This document shows positions 1 through 7,881 of a stretch of DNA of 35,433 bases, piece by piece; within the stretch, counting starts at the first letter, position 1, and the number at the start of each line of letters is the position of its first letter. The notes under the pieces were generated by a model, which worked only from the letters and a program-made list of their open reading frames with translations, did no database searches and was not told the DNA's origin. This DNA comes from Deferrisomatales bacterium (GTDB lineage: Bacteria; Desulfobacterota; Deferrisomatia; Deferrisomatales; JARGFW01): positions 1-35,433 of the forward strand of contig JARGFW010000027.1 in assembly GCA_029211085.1 (NCBI GenBank), written 5' to 3'. A program made the translations under genes and the position numbers.

Positions 1-1176
1 GATCGTGGCGCGCAACCGCTCCGGCCGGATGCCGATCTGGCCCGCCAGCCCCTCGATGGTGTCGCCCCGGAAAGCGAAGCCGGCGGCCAGGCCCTTCTGC
101 AGCCCCCGGTCCAGGGCCGTCATCTTCTGCCCCGGAACGACGATGGCGTTGAACGGCGTGAGGGGACCCTGCTCGACCAGGCGCCGCCGCATGTGGTCGT
201 CGAAGATCGACCACATCAGGCCGCCGTTGGACGTCATCGCGTTGTAGACGTCGCTGAACACCGACCCCAGAGATTCGTTGTAGAAGCGGTCGCCGTGCTT
301 GTTGACCCACAGGAACGGCTGGCTCAGGGCGCAGCGGGCCTGCTTCATGGCGTCGGGACCCCGGAACTGGGTGATGGCCGGCTCGTGGTCGAGATAGGGG
401 CTGTTGCCCGCGATGGCCTGCATGCCCGCCAGGGCGGCGTTCGCCCGCAGGCACATGGCGATGCCGTCGCCGGTGCGGCCGTCGACGGAGGGGCCGCGGA
501 CCATCAGTTTCGCCATCCCCGGGGCGCTGACATCGGGCACGTAGCGTTCCAGCATCTCCCGGTTGCTGGCGAAGCCGCCGGTCGCCACCACGACGGCCCG
601 TGCCCGGACGGTGAAGGTCTCGCCCGCGGCGTTCTCGGCGACCACCCCGCGTACGGCCCCGTGGTCGTCGAGGATCAACTCCCGGGCCCGGGTCCGGGTC
701 AGGATGCGGCCGCCGTGCTTCTCGATGGCCGCGGACAGCACCTTCACCAGCCGGGCTCCCGAACCCTCGAAGATGTGCCACACCTGCAGGGTCTTCTCCG
801 GGGGGAACATGGTGCGGATGCCCCGGATCCCCACGCCGCGGTCTTCCAGCCAGTCGATGGTCTCGCCGGACTCGTCGAGCAGCGTACGGATCACCGCCGC
901 GTTGCAGCGCCAATGGTGGAACTCCATCGCCTTGGCAAAGACCTCTTCGGTCGTCGTGGTGATCCCATGCGCCTTCTGGAACCGGGTCCCGATACCGAGG
1001 GAACCCTCCGGGAAGAGGCCTGCGCCGCCCAGGAAATCCTGCTTCTCGAGGACGATCGCGTTCACGCCGCTCTCGGCAGCGGTGAGTGCTGCGGAAAGCC
1101 CGCTCAGGCCGCCCCCGGCGATGACGATGTCGGCGGCTGAGTCGTGTACTGCGGCAGGCGGCCGGGGCGCGTCCAT
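1..1176 (-). CDS. FAD-dependent oxidoreductase, FAD_binding_2 family (3' end cut by window edge)
   Basis: The first 392 residues are visible and the frame is still open at base 1. After a short N-terminal extension comes a dinucleotide-binding fold, DIVIAGGGLSGLSAA (about residues 16-30), which binds the ADP part of FAD, followed by a strand ending in VLEK. A second conserved FAD segment, VVVATGGFASNREM, lies near residues 190-205, and the region WVNKHGDRFYNE is typical of the fumarate reductase/succinate dehydrogenase flavoprotein superfamily. Relatives include soluble fumarate reductases, ketosteroid dehydrogenases and tricarballylate dehydrogenase, so the substrate is unknown. The start ATG at 1176 has AAAGGAA about 7 bases upstream. 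It is the last visible gene of the minus-strand operon with the decarboxylase-like and Rid-family genes. The 16-G tract sits 48 bases upstream of its start. Confidence 0.85.
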   Translation of the reverse strand, partial: MDAPRPPAAVHDSAADIVIAGGGLSGLSAALTAAESGVNAIVLEKQDFLGGAGLFPEGSLGIGTRFQKAHGITTTTEEVFAKAMEFHHWRCNAAVIRTLLDESGETIDWLEDRGVGIRGIRTMFPPEKTLQVWHIFEGSGARLVKVLSAAIEKHGGRILTRTRARELILDDHGAVRGVVAENAAGETFTVRARAVVVATGGFASNREMLERYVPDVSAPGMAKLMVRGPSVDGRTGDGIAMCLRANAALAGMQAIAGNSPYLDHEPAITQFRGPDAMKQARCALSQPFLWVNKHGDRFYNESLGSVFSDVYNAMTSNGGLMWSIFDDHMRRRLVEQGPLTPFNAIVVPGQKMTALDRGLQKGLAAGFAFRGDTIEGLAGQIGIRPERLRATI

Positions 1177-1223
1177 GGCTCGTTCCTTTGGGGGTACTGT
1201 TGGGGACGTATGGGGTGTCGTGC

Positions 1224-1239
1224 GGGGGGGGGGGGGGGG
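1224..1239. repeat. Homopolymer of 16 G (C on the coding strand)
   Basis: Sixteen consecutive G lie in the 171-base gap between the decarboxylase-like gene and the flavoprotein gene. Tracts this long are prone to slipped-strand mispairing, and also to sequencing or assembly length errors. Confidence 0.9.
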
Positions 1240-1347
1240 AGAACCATTCCAGCCGTCTGCCGAACGCGAGACGGCCGCCCTTGCCGGGCCGGGCGGCGTG
1301 GCGGTCTCGCGCTCGCGGACGTCGGGCCGGAGGTGGTCCGCTCCGGG

Positions 1348-2343
1348 TCAATCCTCGCCGGTGGACTGCAGGTATTCGGTCAGGGCGCCGCTGACGTGGG
1401 GCGTGAAGAGCTCCTCCACGGTCATCTGGCGCCGGGTGAGCCCCTGCTCGTGCATGTAGCCCACGAACGCCTCCAAGGTGGGGCGGCTGCCCTCGATGGA
1501 GTAGTCCCACAGGTTGTGGCCGAAGACCTGCCGGGAGCGTTCGAGGTCGTCGATGAGCCAGGGCAGGCTGGCGGGGAGCGCGTCGGTGTTGTAGAGCCTC
1601 TTGTAGTTGCGGTCCCGGGCCGCGACGAACGCCTTGTAGAGACTGACCGCCAGCCAGGGGTGTTCTTCCAGCAGCGCCGTCCGGATCGCGAAGGTGTGCA
1701 TGATCGGGAAGATCCCGGTCCTCTGGTAGTACTCGACCTCCACCTTGCGGAACTCCTTGAACATGCGGCGGATGCGCTTGGATCCGGCAGCGAGGGCCTT
1801 GGGGATCATCACCGAGATCAGGGCGTCGATCGCACCGGTTTCGAGACACTGCTCCAGGGACGTCCCCGGCTCCAGCGGCTCGATGTCCACGTTGTCGGAC
1901 CGTTTGACGCCGCGGACCGACCCTCCCGCGACCCAGCGCATCTCTTCCGGCTTCACCTGGTAGTCGTGCTGGAGGAAGGCCCGGACCCAGACCGACGCGG
2001 TCATCTCGTAATCGCCCACGCCGATCCGCTTGCCCCGCAGGTCCTGGGGACGACGGATGCCCGACTTCGCGTTGACGTAGAGCCCGTTGTGCCGGAACGT
2101 GCGCGACGGGAAGACGGGGATCGCGGTGAACCGGGTGTCGCCCTGGGAGCGCAGGATCGTGTAGGAGGAGAGCGACATCTCGGAGGCGTCGAACTCCTCG
2201 TTGTTCAGCATGCGCCAGAAGGTTTCGCCGGGAACCGAGCGGAGGTAGTTGAGCTCTACACCCTCGGGTTGCACGGTGCCGTCCTTGAGGGCCTGGGTGC
2301 GGTCGTAGTCTCCGCAGGCGATCGTGAGCTGCAACTTGGCCAT
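1348..2343 (-). CDS. 4,5-dihydroxyphthalate decarboxylase-like protein
   Basis: The 331-residue protein starts MAKLQLTIACGDYDRTQALK and continues with VQPEGVELNYL and FDASEMSLSSY, the hallmarks of the 4,5-dihydroxyphthalate decarboxylase (Pht5) family. That family has the fold of periplasmic solute-binding proteins (NMT1/PhnD-like), but no signal peptide is visible here, which favours a cytoplasmic enzyme over a transport protein. Family enzymes remove a carboxyl group from an aromatic dicarboxylate; the true substrate cannot be read from sequence. The ATG at 2343 has GAGGAG about 7 bases upstream. An alternative in-frame start farther upstream would add a low-complexity Arg/Pro-rich leader and is unlikely. 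The gene lies between the Rid-family gene and the flavoprotein, suggesting catabolism of a small oxidised or aromatic compound. Confidence 0.8.
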   Translation of the reverse strand: MAKLQLTIACGDYDRTQALKDGTVQPEGVELNYLRSVPGETFWRMLNNEEFDASEMSLSSYTILRSQGDTRFTAIPVFPSRTFRHNGLYVNAKSGIRRPQDLRGKRIGVGDYEMTASVWVRAFLQHDYQVKPEEMRWVAGGSVRGVKRSDNVDIEPLEPGTSLEQCLETGAIDALISVMIPKALAAGSKRIRRMFKEFRKVEVEYYQRTGIFPIMHTFAIRTALLEEHPWLAVSLYKAFVAARDRNYKRLYNTDALPASLPWLIDDLERSRQVFGHNLWDYSIEGSRPTLEAFVGYMHEQGLTRRQMTVEELFTPHVSGALTEYLQSTGED

Positions 2344-2380
2344 GGGGATGCTCCTCGCTCTGTTTGAGGGACTGGGGGTA

Positions 2381-2389
2381 GGGGGGGGG
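2381..2389. repeat. Homopolymer of 9 G in the upstream gap of the same operon
   Basis: A nine-G run lies in the 125-base gap between the Rid-family gene and the decarboxylase-like gene, 38 bases before the latter's start codon. It matches in kind the longer tract at 1224-1239. Confidence 0.85.
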
Positions 2390-2468
2390 CACTCCTCCAC
2401 GCCACTGCCCTCGAGCCTCGGCAGGTTGTACCTGGGGTTGCCCCCGTGGTCGGCCCGGCTCTCGTCGT

Positions 2469-2879
2469 CTAGGGATGGTCGGTTTCCACCTGCGCGCTGC
2501 CGGCGACGGCAACGGCCCGAATCTCCAAGAGCATCTTGGGGTGGGCCAACTGTTGGATTCCGACCGCGGTCCACGCCGGGTAATTCTCCGGGAAGAACTC
2601 GTCCTTGACGGTCATGAAGGTCTTGAAGTCGCCCATGTCGGTGTGAAACGAGGTCAACTCGACGACATCACCCAGCTCGGCGCCTGCCTCGACCAGGACC
2701 TTCTTCAGGTTCTCGAAGGCCAGCCGGGCCTGGGCCTCGCAGCCGTCGGCGATCCCCTTTGGGCCGCTACCGGCCTGGCCGGAGATCCAGAGAGTGTCCC
2801 CCACGCGCACCGCCTGGGAGAAGTGCAGGGCACGGTAGGCTCCTTCCGATCCGGGCGGGTTCACAAGCGTTCTCTTCAT
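2469..2879 (-). CDS. Rid/YjgF/UK114-family protein lacking the RidA catalytic arginine
   Basis: The protein has 136 residues, the usual Rid length, and is cytosolic. Family signs are LWISGQAGSGPKG (about residues 30-42), the helix AFENLKKVLVEAGAELGDVV, and the C-terminal LLEIRAVAVAG. In RidA, an arginine in the segment before that last strand binds the carboxylate of imine substrates; the corresponding segment here is VGIQQLAHPKM, with Gln at or near that position. Known Rid subfamilies without this Arg do not show classical 2-aminoacrylate deaminase activity, so the role is probably pathway-specific. The ATG at 2879 has GGAGGA about 7 bases upstream; longer in-frame starts give an unrelated leader. 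It is the first gene of the minus operon, divergent from the glycine cleavage genes. Confidence 0.85.
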   Translation of the reverse strand: MKRTLVNPPGSEGAYRALHFSQAVRVGDTLWISGQAGSGPKGIADGCEAQARLAFENLKKVLVEAGAELGDVVELTSFHTDMGDFKTFMTVKDEFFPENYPAWTAVGIQQLAHPKMLLEIRAVAVAGSAQVETDHP

Positions 2880-2992
2880 CGTCGGTCCTCCTTCGCCACG
2901 GGCGCACGGGAATATGACTTCTCGCGGAGCAGGGAGCGGTGGCCCCGGAGAAGCCGGGATGGACCTGCGCGCTCCCGGTTGCGCGCCCGCAG

Positions 2993-3022
2993 GTTGTATC
3001 AGTGGGATTTGCTCGCTGTAAA
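2993..3022 (-). promoter_or_regulatory. Candidate sigma70-type promoter for the minus-strand Rid operon
   Basis: On the minus strand, TTTACA (3017-3022) and TACAAC (2993-2998) are separated by 18 bases, about 115 bases upstream of the Rid-family start codon. The fit is moderate. The 341-base divergent gap 2880-3220 contains no convincing gene; it holds this site, the plus-strand candidate at 3157-3184 and a GC-rich structured stretch. Confidence 0.3.
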
Positions 3023-3156
3023 GGTGTTCCCGGCGGCCGTTGGGAGAGCTCGGTGTCAGCCGCGCGGTCTTTGGCGCCCCGAGCAAGGGACAGGGGGGAT
3101 GCCCGCCCACCCGCCAGGCATGGTCACGCGGTAGCCCTGTGGCATTGCCCGCAGCC

Positions 3157-3184
3157 TTGACGTTTCGCGGAAAGGCGTTTAGTT
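3157..3184 (+). promoter_or_regulatory. Candidate promoter for the glycine cleavage operon
   Basis: TTGACG (3157-3162) and TTAGTT (3179-3184) are 16 bases apart, 36 bases before the preferred start codon. The -35 is good and the -10 is weak, so this is only a suggestion. Confidence 0.3.
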
Positions 3185-3220
3185 GGTCCCATCGCCGAGC
3201 GGATCCGGAGGATGCAGACC

Positions 3221-5866
3221 ATGTCCGAGCTGCTGCGCACCCCGCTGTACGATCGCCACCGGGCCCTGGGGGCTCAGCTGGTGGAGTTCGGGGGCTGGGA
3301 GATGCCCCTGGCGTACCCCACGGGAATTGTCGCCGAGCACCTGGCCACCCGCCGCGGTGCGGGCCTGTTCGACGTCTCCCACATGGGACGCTTCGCGATC
3401 GCAGGAGCAGAGGCCGTGCCGTTCCTGCAGCACGTACTCACCAACAACGTGCTCTCTCCCGAGTTCCTGCAGTCCCAGTACACGATCCTCCCCACCGAGA
3501 CGGGTGGGGCAGTGGATGACGCATACCTGTACCGGTTCCTCGAAGACGAGTACCTGCTGGTGGTCAACGCCTCCAACCGGACCGTGGATTGGGAGCACCT
3601 GCTCCGCCACCGGGAGCATTTCGGGGACGTCACCCTCGCCGACCGCAGCGAAGCCATCGCCATGCTCGCCCTGCAGGGGCCGGAGTCGCGGGAGATCCTC
3701 ACCCGGGTGATCGACGCGGGGAGCCTGCCCGAGCCCCTGCGCAACGAACTGAGTGTGGTGCGCATCGGCGGCGCCCCGGTGCGGGTCTCCCGCACCGGGT
3801 ACACCGGCGAACCCCTGTGCTTCGAGCTGTTCACCCACGCGGAGAGCGGCCCGGCCCTGTGGGACCGGCTGTTGGAGCAAGGGGCCACCCCGGTGGGCCT
3901 GGGCGCCCGGGACACCCTTCGGCTGGAGGCCGCGTTACCCCTCTACGGCCACGAGCTGGGTGCCGACCCGGAGGGTCACGAGATCCCCGTGTTCTCCCAG
4001 CCCATGGCCAAGAACGCGGTGAGCTTCTCGCCCCTGAAGGGCAACTACATCGGCCGTGCCGCCCTGCTGCAGCAGCACGCCGCTTTCGAGCGCATCACCT
4101 ACCGCGATACCTCCCTGCGGGCGGACCTGCCCCGCCTGGTCCGACCCGTGGCCCTGTTGGGGCCGGGGGTGGCCCGGTCCGGCGACCCGGTGTTCCGTGG
4201 CGACCGCCCGGTGGGCCACGTCACCAGCGGCACCCGGGTACCCTACTGGGAGTTCGACGGCGAGGGGCTCGACGCGGTGCAGACCGATCGCCACAGCCTG
4301 CGCTCCATCTGTCTGGCCTACCTGGACTGCGACCTGGTGGAAGACGACCGGGTGAGTGTGGAGGTGCGCGGCCGCCGGGTGGACGCGGTGGTGGTGGAGG
4401 TCCATCTGCGCAGCGAGGCGCCCCCCTTCGCCCGCCCCATCCTCTGCGCCCACGAGACCCCGGATGAACCTCTCCCCGACGGGGACGGGCCCGGGCTGGC
4501 GTTGCAGCTGCTCGAGAAGACCGCCGAGAACACCCGCTGGCGGCAACAACGGTGCATCAACCTGATCCCCTCGGAGATGACCGCTTCGCCCATGGCACGG
4601 CTGGCGTCGGTGATGGACCCTGCCTTCCGCTACGCCGAGCACAAAGAGGTGAAGGCGTTCTACGACGCCGAGGTCTTCTACTACCAGGGCACCGGGTTCA
4701 TCCGTGAGGTGGAGCGTTTGCTGGAGCGGGAACTCCGCGCCTACCTCGGCTGCCGGGAGGTGGAGACACGGCTGGTGAGCGGACAGATGGCCAACGCCGC
4801 GGTGTTCAGCGCCCTGGTGGAGTACCTGAATCGCGCCGACCCCAAGCGCGAGCCCCGCCGCATCCGCCAGGTGGTGAACAACCACATCATCAAGGGCGGG
4901 CACCTGAGTGCCCAGCCCATGGGGGCCCTGCGCGACTACGTGGCCCGCCACCGGGAGATGGAGCGCCCCGCGGTGGAGGAGTTCCCGGTGCTGCCCGACA
5001 ACCCCTACCGGATCGACGTGCCCGCCGCCTGCGCGATGCTCGACGCGGTGCGGCCCGAGCTGATCGTGTTCGGCAAGAGCATGGTGCTGCACCGCGAGCC
5101 GGTGGCGGAGATCCGCCAGTTCCTGGACGCCCAGGGCCTGAACCCGGTGGTGATGTACGACATGGCCCACGTGCTGGGGCTGGCGGGGCCCCACTTCCAG
5201 GAGCCGTTCGCCGAGGGAGCCGATCTGGTCACCGGGTCGACCCACAAGACCTTCTTCGGTACCCAGCGGGGGGTGGCCGCGTGTTGTTTCGAAGAGCACG
5301 AGGAGCGCTACGAGCTGTGGGAAGCGGTGCAGCGCCGCACCTTTCCCGGCTCGGTGTCCAACCACCATCTGGGCACCCTGGTAGGCCTGCTGGTGGCGGC
5401 CTACGAGATGAACCACTTCAAGGACGCCTACCAGCCCCGGGTGATCGCCAACGCCAAGGCGTTCGCCCGGTCCCTGAACGACTGCGGCCTGGCCGTGGCG
5501 GGGGATCCGGCCATCGGGTTCACCGAGACCCACCAGGTGGTCCTCAACGTGGGCTACGCACGGGGGCCGGAGATCGCCCAGCGCCTGGAGGACAACCACA
5601 TCATCTGCAACTACCAGGCGACCCCGGACGAGGAGGGGTTCACCGCCGCCGGGGGGATTCGCCTGGGGGTGGCGGAGATGACCCGCTTCGGCATGGGCCC
5701 GGCGGAGTTCGGCCGGCTGGCGGAGTTGATGGCCGACGTGATCCTCCGCGACGCCGCCGCCGCCGATGCCGTGGTGACCCTACGCGCGCCATACCGAGAA
5801 CTGGGCTACTGCTTCACCGGCGCCGAGTTCGACCGGGTGATGGAGGAACTGCACGGGTTGCTGTGA
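3221..5866 (+). CDS. Fused aminomethyltransferase (GcvT) and serine hydroxymethyltransferase-like (GlyA) protein
   Basis: One uninterrupted 881-residue frame carries two enzymes. Residues 1 to about 410 are GcvT: LYDRHRALGAQLVEFGGWEM, LFDVSHMG, and GGAVDD with the catalytic Asp pair at 99-100. It takes the aminomethyl group from lipoyl-GcvH, releasing ammonia and forming CH2-tetrahydrofolate. Residues about 425-881 are a PLP-dependent SHMT-like domain: LIPSE at 448-452, YAE, GGHL, DMAHVLGL, STHK with the Schiff-base Lys at about 676, and GIRLG with the substrate-carboxylate Arg at about 814. It would use CH2-THF and a second glycine to make serine. The second His of the usual GGHLTHG is missing (GGHLSAQ), and the region after YAE is longer than in E. 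coli GlyA. The ATG at 3221 is preferred over 3212 because GGAGG (3207-3211) abuts 3212 but lies 9 bases from 3221. First gene of the gcv operon. Confidence 0.9.
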   Translation: MSELLRTPLYDRHRALGAQLVEFGGWEMPLAYPTGIVAEHLATRRGAGLFDVSHMGRFAIAGAEAVPFLQHVLTNNVLSPEFLQSQYTILPTETGGAVDDAYLYRFLEDEYLLVVNASNRTVDWEHLLRHREHFGDVTLADRSEAIAMLALQGPESREILTRVIDAGSLPEPLRNELSVVRIGGAPVRVSRTGYTGEPLCFELFTHAESGPALWDRLLEQGATPVGLGARDTLRLEAALPLYGHELGADPEGHEIPVFSQPMAKNAVSFSPLKGNYIGRAALLQQHAAFERITYRDTSLRADLPRLVRPVALLGPGVARSGDPVFRGDRPVGHVTSGTRVPYWEFDGEGLDAVQTDRHSLRSICLAYLDCDLVEDDRVSVEVRGRRVDAVVVEVHLRSEAPPFARPILCAHETPDEPLPDGDGPGLALQLLEKTAENTRWRQQRCINLIPSEMTASPMARLASVMDPAFRYAEHKEVKAFYDAEVFYYQGTGFIREVERLLERELRAYLGCREVETRLVSGQMANAAVFSALVEYLNRADPKREPRRIRQVVNNHIIKGGHLSAQPMGALRDYVARHREMERPAVEEFPVLPDNPYRIDVPAACAMLDAVRPELIVFGKSMVLHREPVAEIRQFLDAQGLNPVVMYDMAHVLGLAGPHFQEPFAEGADLVTGSTHKTFFGTQRGVAACCFEEHEERYELWEAVQRRTFPGSVSNHHLGTLVGLLVAAYEMNHFKDAYQPRVIANAKAFARSLNDCGLAVAGDPAIGFTETHQVVLNVGYARGPEIAQRLEDNHIICNYQATPDEEGFTAAGGIRLGVAEMTRFGMGPAEFGRLAELMADVILRDAAAADAVVTLRAPYRELGYCFTGAEFDRVMEELHGLL

Positions 5867-5891
5867 GACCGAAGAACTTGAAAAGCGGTTC

Positions 5892-6112
5892 TTGACAGGA
5901 TTTACAGGATTGACAGGATTTGAACCTCAAGATCCGGGTCCATGGTTTTGAAAATCCGTGCGATCCGTGTAATCCCGTCCAATAAGAGCCTTTGACTGAC
6001 AACCTTGAACCCCTTCTTTTAGACAGGATTCCACGGATTTCACGGATTTGGTAAGACAAGACCCAGGGCCTTGGACTTTCCATCCTGTCAATCCTGTAAA
6101 TCCTGTCCAAAA
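5892..6112. repeat. Long inverted-repeat element with 9-bp periodic arms (copy A)
   Basis: This element lies between the GcvT-SHMT gene and gcvH. It starts with three ACAGGAT units at 9-bp spacing (5893-5920). A core follows, then ATCCGTG/ATCCGTG/ATCCCGT units (5954-5980), a spacer, the opposite arm ACAGGAT/CACGGAT/CACGGAT (6022-6049), a second core, and three ATCCTGT units (6082-6108). Outer arms are complementary to each other, and so are the inner arms, so the whole can fold into one long imperfect hairpin. The bases after it (AATGGCACTTGA) resemble those after the copy at 25113-25345. No coding potential is seen. Its position inside an operon means it is transcribed. Confidence 0.85.
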
Positions 6113-6141
6113 TGGCACTTGACCTTCCTTTGAGGTGACCC

Positions 6142-6546
6142 ATGAAAGAACTCACCGAGCTGGCCCTCCCCGACGCCGTGCGCTACACCCGCAACCACGA
6201 GTGGGCCCGGCCCGAGGGCGACGTCCTCCGGGCGGGCATCACCGACTACGCCCAGGATCGCCTGGGGGACGTGGTATACGTGGAGCTGCCCCCGGTGGGG
6301 GCCGTGCTGGCGGCGGACCAGGAGTTCGGCACGGTGGAGTCGGTGAAGGCGGTGTCCGAGCTGTTCCTGCCGGTGGCGGGGGAGATCGCCGCGGTCAACG
6401 GCGCCTTGGAAGGCGCTCCCCAGCTCGTCAACGAGAGTCCCTACGGCGACGGGTGGATGGTGGAGGTGAAGCCGGCGGACCCGGGGGCCTGGGCGGGGCT
6501 GCTGTCCCGGGACGAGTACCGGACCCTCCTGGGGGAGGAGGGGTAG
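6142..6546 (+). CDS. gcvH: Glycine cleavage system H protein
   Basis: The 134-residue lipoyl carrier protein shuttles the aminomethyl group from GcvP to GcvT and reduced lipoate to dihydrolipoyl dehydrogenase. The lipoylation site is in GTVESVKAVSELF, with the modified Lys at position 69. The N-terminal YTRNHEWAR and the LGDVVYVELPPVG strand are typical of GcvH. Length is normal for the family. It follows a 275-base gap filled by the inverted-repeat element and is followed directly (TAG then ATG) by gcvPA. Confidence 0.95.
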   Translation: MKELTELALPDAVRYTRNHEWARPEGDVLRAGITDYAQDRLGDVVYVELPPVGAVLAADQEFGTVESVKAVSELFLPVAGEIAAVNGALEGAPQLVNESPYGDGWMVEVKPADPGAWAGLLSRDEYRTLLGEEG

Positions 6547-7881
6547 ATGCGCTATCTCCCCCACACCGAGGACGAGATCACGGCGATGCTGGGGGTCGTG
6601 GGGGTCGACAGCCTCGACGCCCTGTTCGCCGACGTGCCCGCCGATTGCCGCATGGCAGGGCCGTTGGATCTCCCGGCGCCGCTCACCGAGTGGGAGCTCG
6701 ACCGGCACCTGCGCTCCCTCGCCGGGTGGGCTGCGAGCATGCCGGAGCGCCGGGTGTTCCTGGGCGCCGGCAGCTACGCCCACCACATCCCGGCGGTGGT
6801 GCCCGCCCTGACGGGCCGCGCCGAGTTTGCCACCGCCTACACCCCCTACCAGCCCGAGGTCAGCCAGGGCACCCTGCAGGCCATCTACGAGTACCAGACC
6901 CTGGTGTGCCGCCTGCTGGGCATGGAGGTGGCCAACGCCTCCCTGTATGACGGCGCCTCGGCCCTGGTGGAGGCCGCGCTCATGGCCGTGCGGGTGACCA
7001 ACCGGGAGAAGGTGGCCCTGTCCGCGGCGATCCACCCGGCGTACCGGCAGGCGGTGGCCACGGCCCTGGCCGCCAATGACTTGGAGGTGGAGGAGCTGCC
7101 CTTCGGCGCCGACGGCCGCACCCGAGTGGCGGAGCTCCCCACGCCCGGGGCGCTGGCGGCGGTGGTGGTCCAGTCCCCCAACTTCTTCGGCTGCGTGGAG
7201 GACCTGCCCGCCGCCGCGGGGGCCGCCCACGCCGCGGGGGCCCTGTCGGTGGCGTGTTTTTCCGAGGCGCTGGCCTACGGCCTGCTGCCTTCCCCGGGCA
7301 GCTGCGGCGCCGACATCGTCTGCGGGGAGGGGCAGAGCCTGGGCATCCCCCAATCGTTCGGTGGTCCGTACCTGGGGTTGTTCGGGGTGCGCGAGCGCAT
7401 CCTGCGCAACCTCCCGGGCCGGCTGGTGGGCAAGACCGTCGATGCCCGGGGCCGACAGGGCTTCGTCCTCACCCTGGCCACCCGGGAGCAGCACATCCGC
7501 CGGGAGAAGGCCACCTCCAACATCTGCTCCAACCAGAGCCTGTGCGCCCTCACCGCTGCCGTCTACCTGGCCACGGTAGGCAAACAGGGGTTCCGGGAAC
7601 TCGCCCGCCTCAACCGGGACAAGGCGGAATATCTGAGATCCCGGCTCGCCGCCGCCGGGGTGGAGGCCCGTTTCACCGCCCCGACCTTCAACGAGTTCGT
7701 GGTCCGGTGGCCCGGCAGGGGGTGCCAGGCCCGGGAGCGGCTGCTGGCCGAGGGCACGGTGGCGGGCCTGCCCCTGGGCCCCCACTATCCGGAGCTGGAA
7801 GGCTGCACCCTGCTGTGCGCCACCGAGACCAATTCCCGGGAGGATCTGGACGCCCTGGTGGAGGGGATGACCCATGACTGA
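6547..7881 (+). CDS. gcvPA: Glycine dehydrogenase (decarboxylating) subunit 1
   Basis: This 444-residue protein is the N-terminal half of the P protein in organisms with a split enzyme. It opens with RYLPHTEDEITAMLGVVGV and contains FLGAGSYAHHIPAVV, YTPYQPEVSQGTLQ, and VANASLYDGASALVEA, all characteristic of GcvPA. It pairs with GcvPB to decarboxylate glycine and load the remaining aminomethyl group on lipoyl-GcvH. The catalytic PLP lysine is on GcvPB, as expected. Its ATG follows the gcvH stop without a gap and its end overlaps gcvPB by 8 bases, indicating coupled translation. Confidence 0.95.
   Translation: MRYLPHTEDEITAMLGVVGVDSLDALFADVPADCRMAGPLDLPAPLTEWELDRHLRSLAGWAASMPERRVFLGAGSYAHHIPAVVPALTGRAEFATAYTPYQPEVSQGTLQAIYEYQTLVCRLLGMEVANASLYDGASALVEAALMAVRVTNREKVALSAAIHPAYRQAVATALAANDLEVEELPFGADGRTRVAELPTPGALAAVVVQSPNFFGCVEDLPAAAGAAHAAGALSVACFSEALAYGLLPSPGSCGADIVCGEGQSLGIPQSFGGPYLGLFGVRERILRNLPGRLVGKTVDARGRQGFVLTLATREQHIRREKATSNICSNQSLCALTAAVYLATVGKQGFRELARLNRDKAEYLRSRLAAAGVEARFTAPTFNEFVVRWPGRGCQARERLLAEGTVAGLPLGPHYPELEGCTLLCATETNSREDLDALVEGMTHD

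Noticed and set aside
193-1140. Long plus-strand open frames over the first 1.2 kb and over other genes
   Set aside because: They are antisense shadows typical of high-GC DNA; the opposite strand encodes a clear flavoprotein, and the shadow translations are rich in His, Arg, Pro and Gly without motifs.
3212-3220. ATG at 3212 as start of the GcvT-SHMT gene
   Set aside because: The Shine-Dalgarno GGAGG directly abuts this ATG; the ATG at 3221 has correct spacing and matches the usual GcvT N-terminus.
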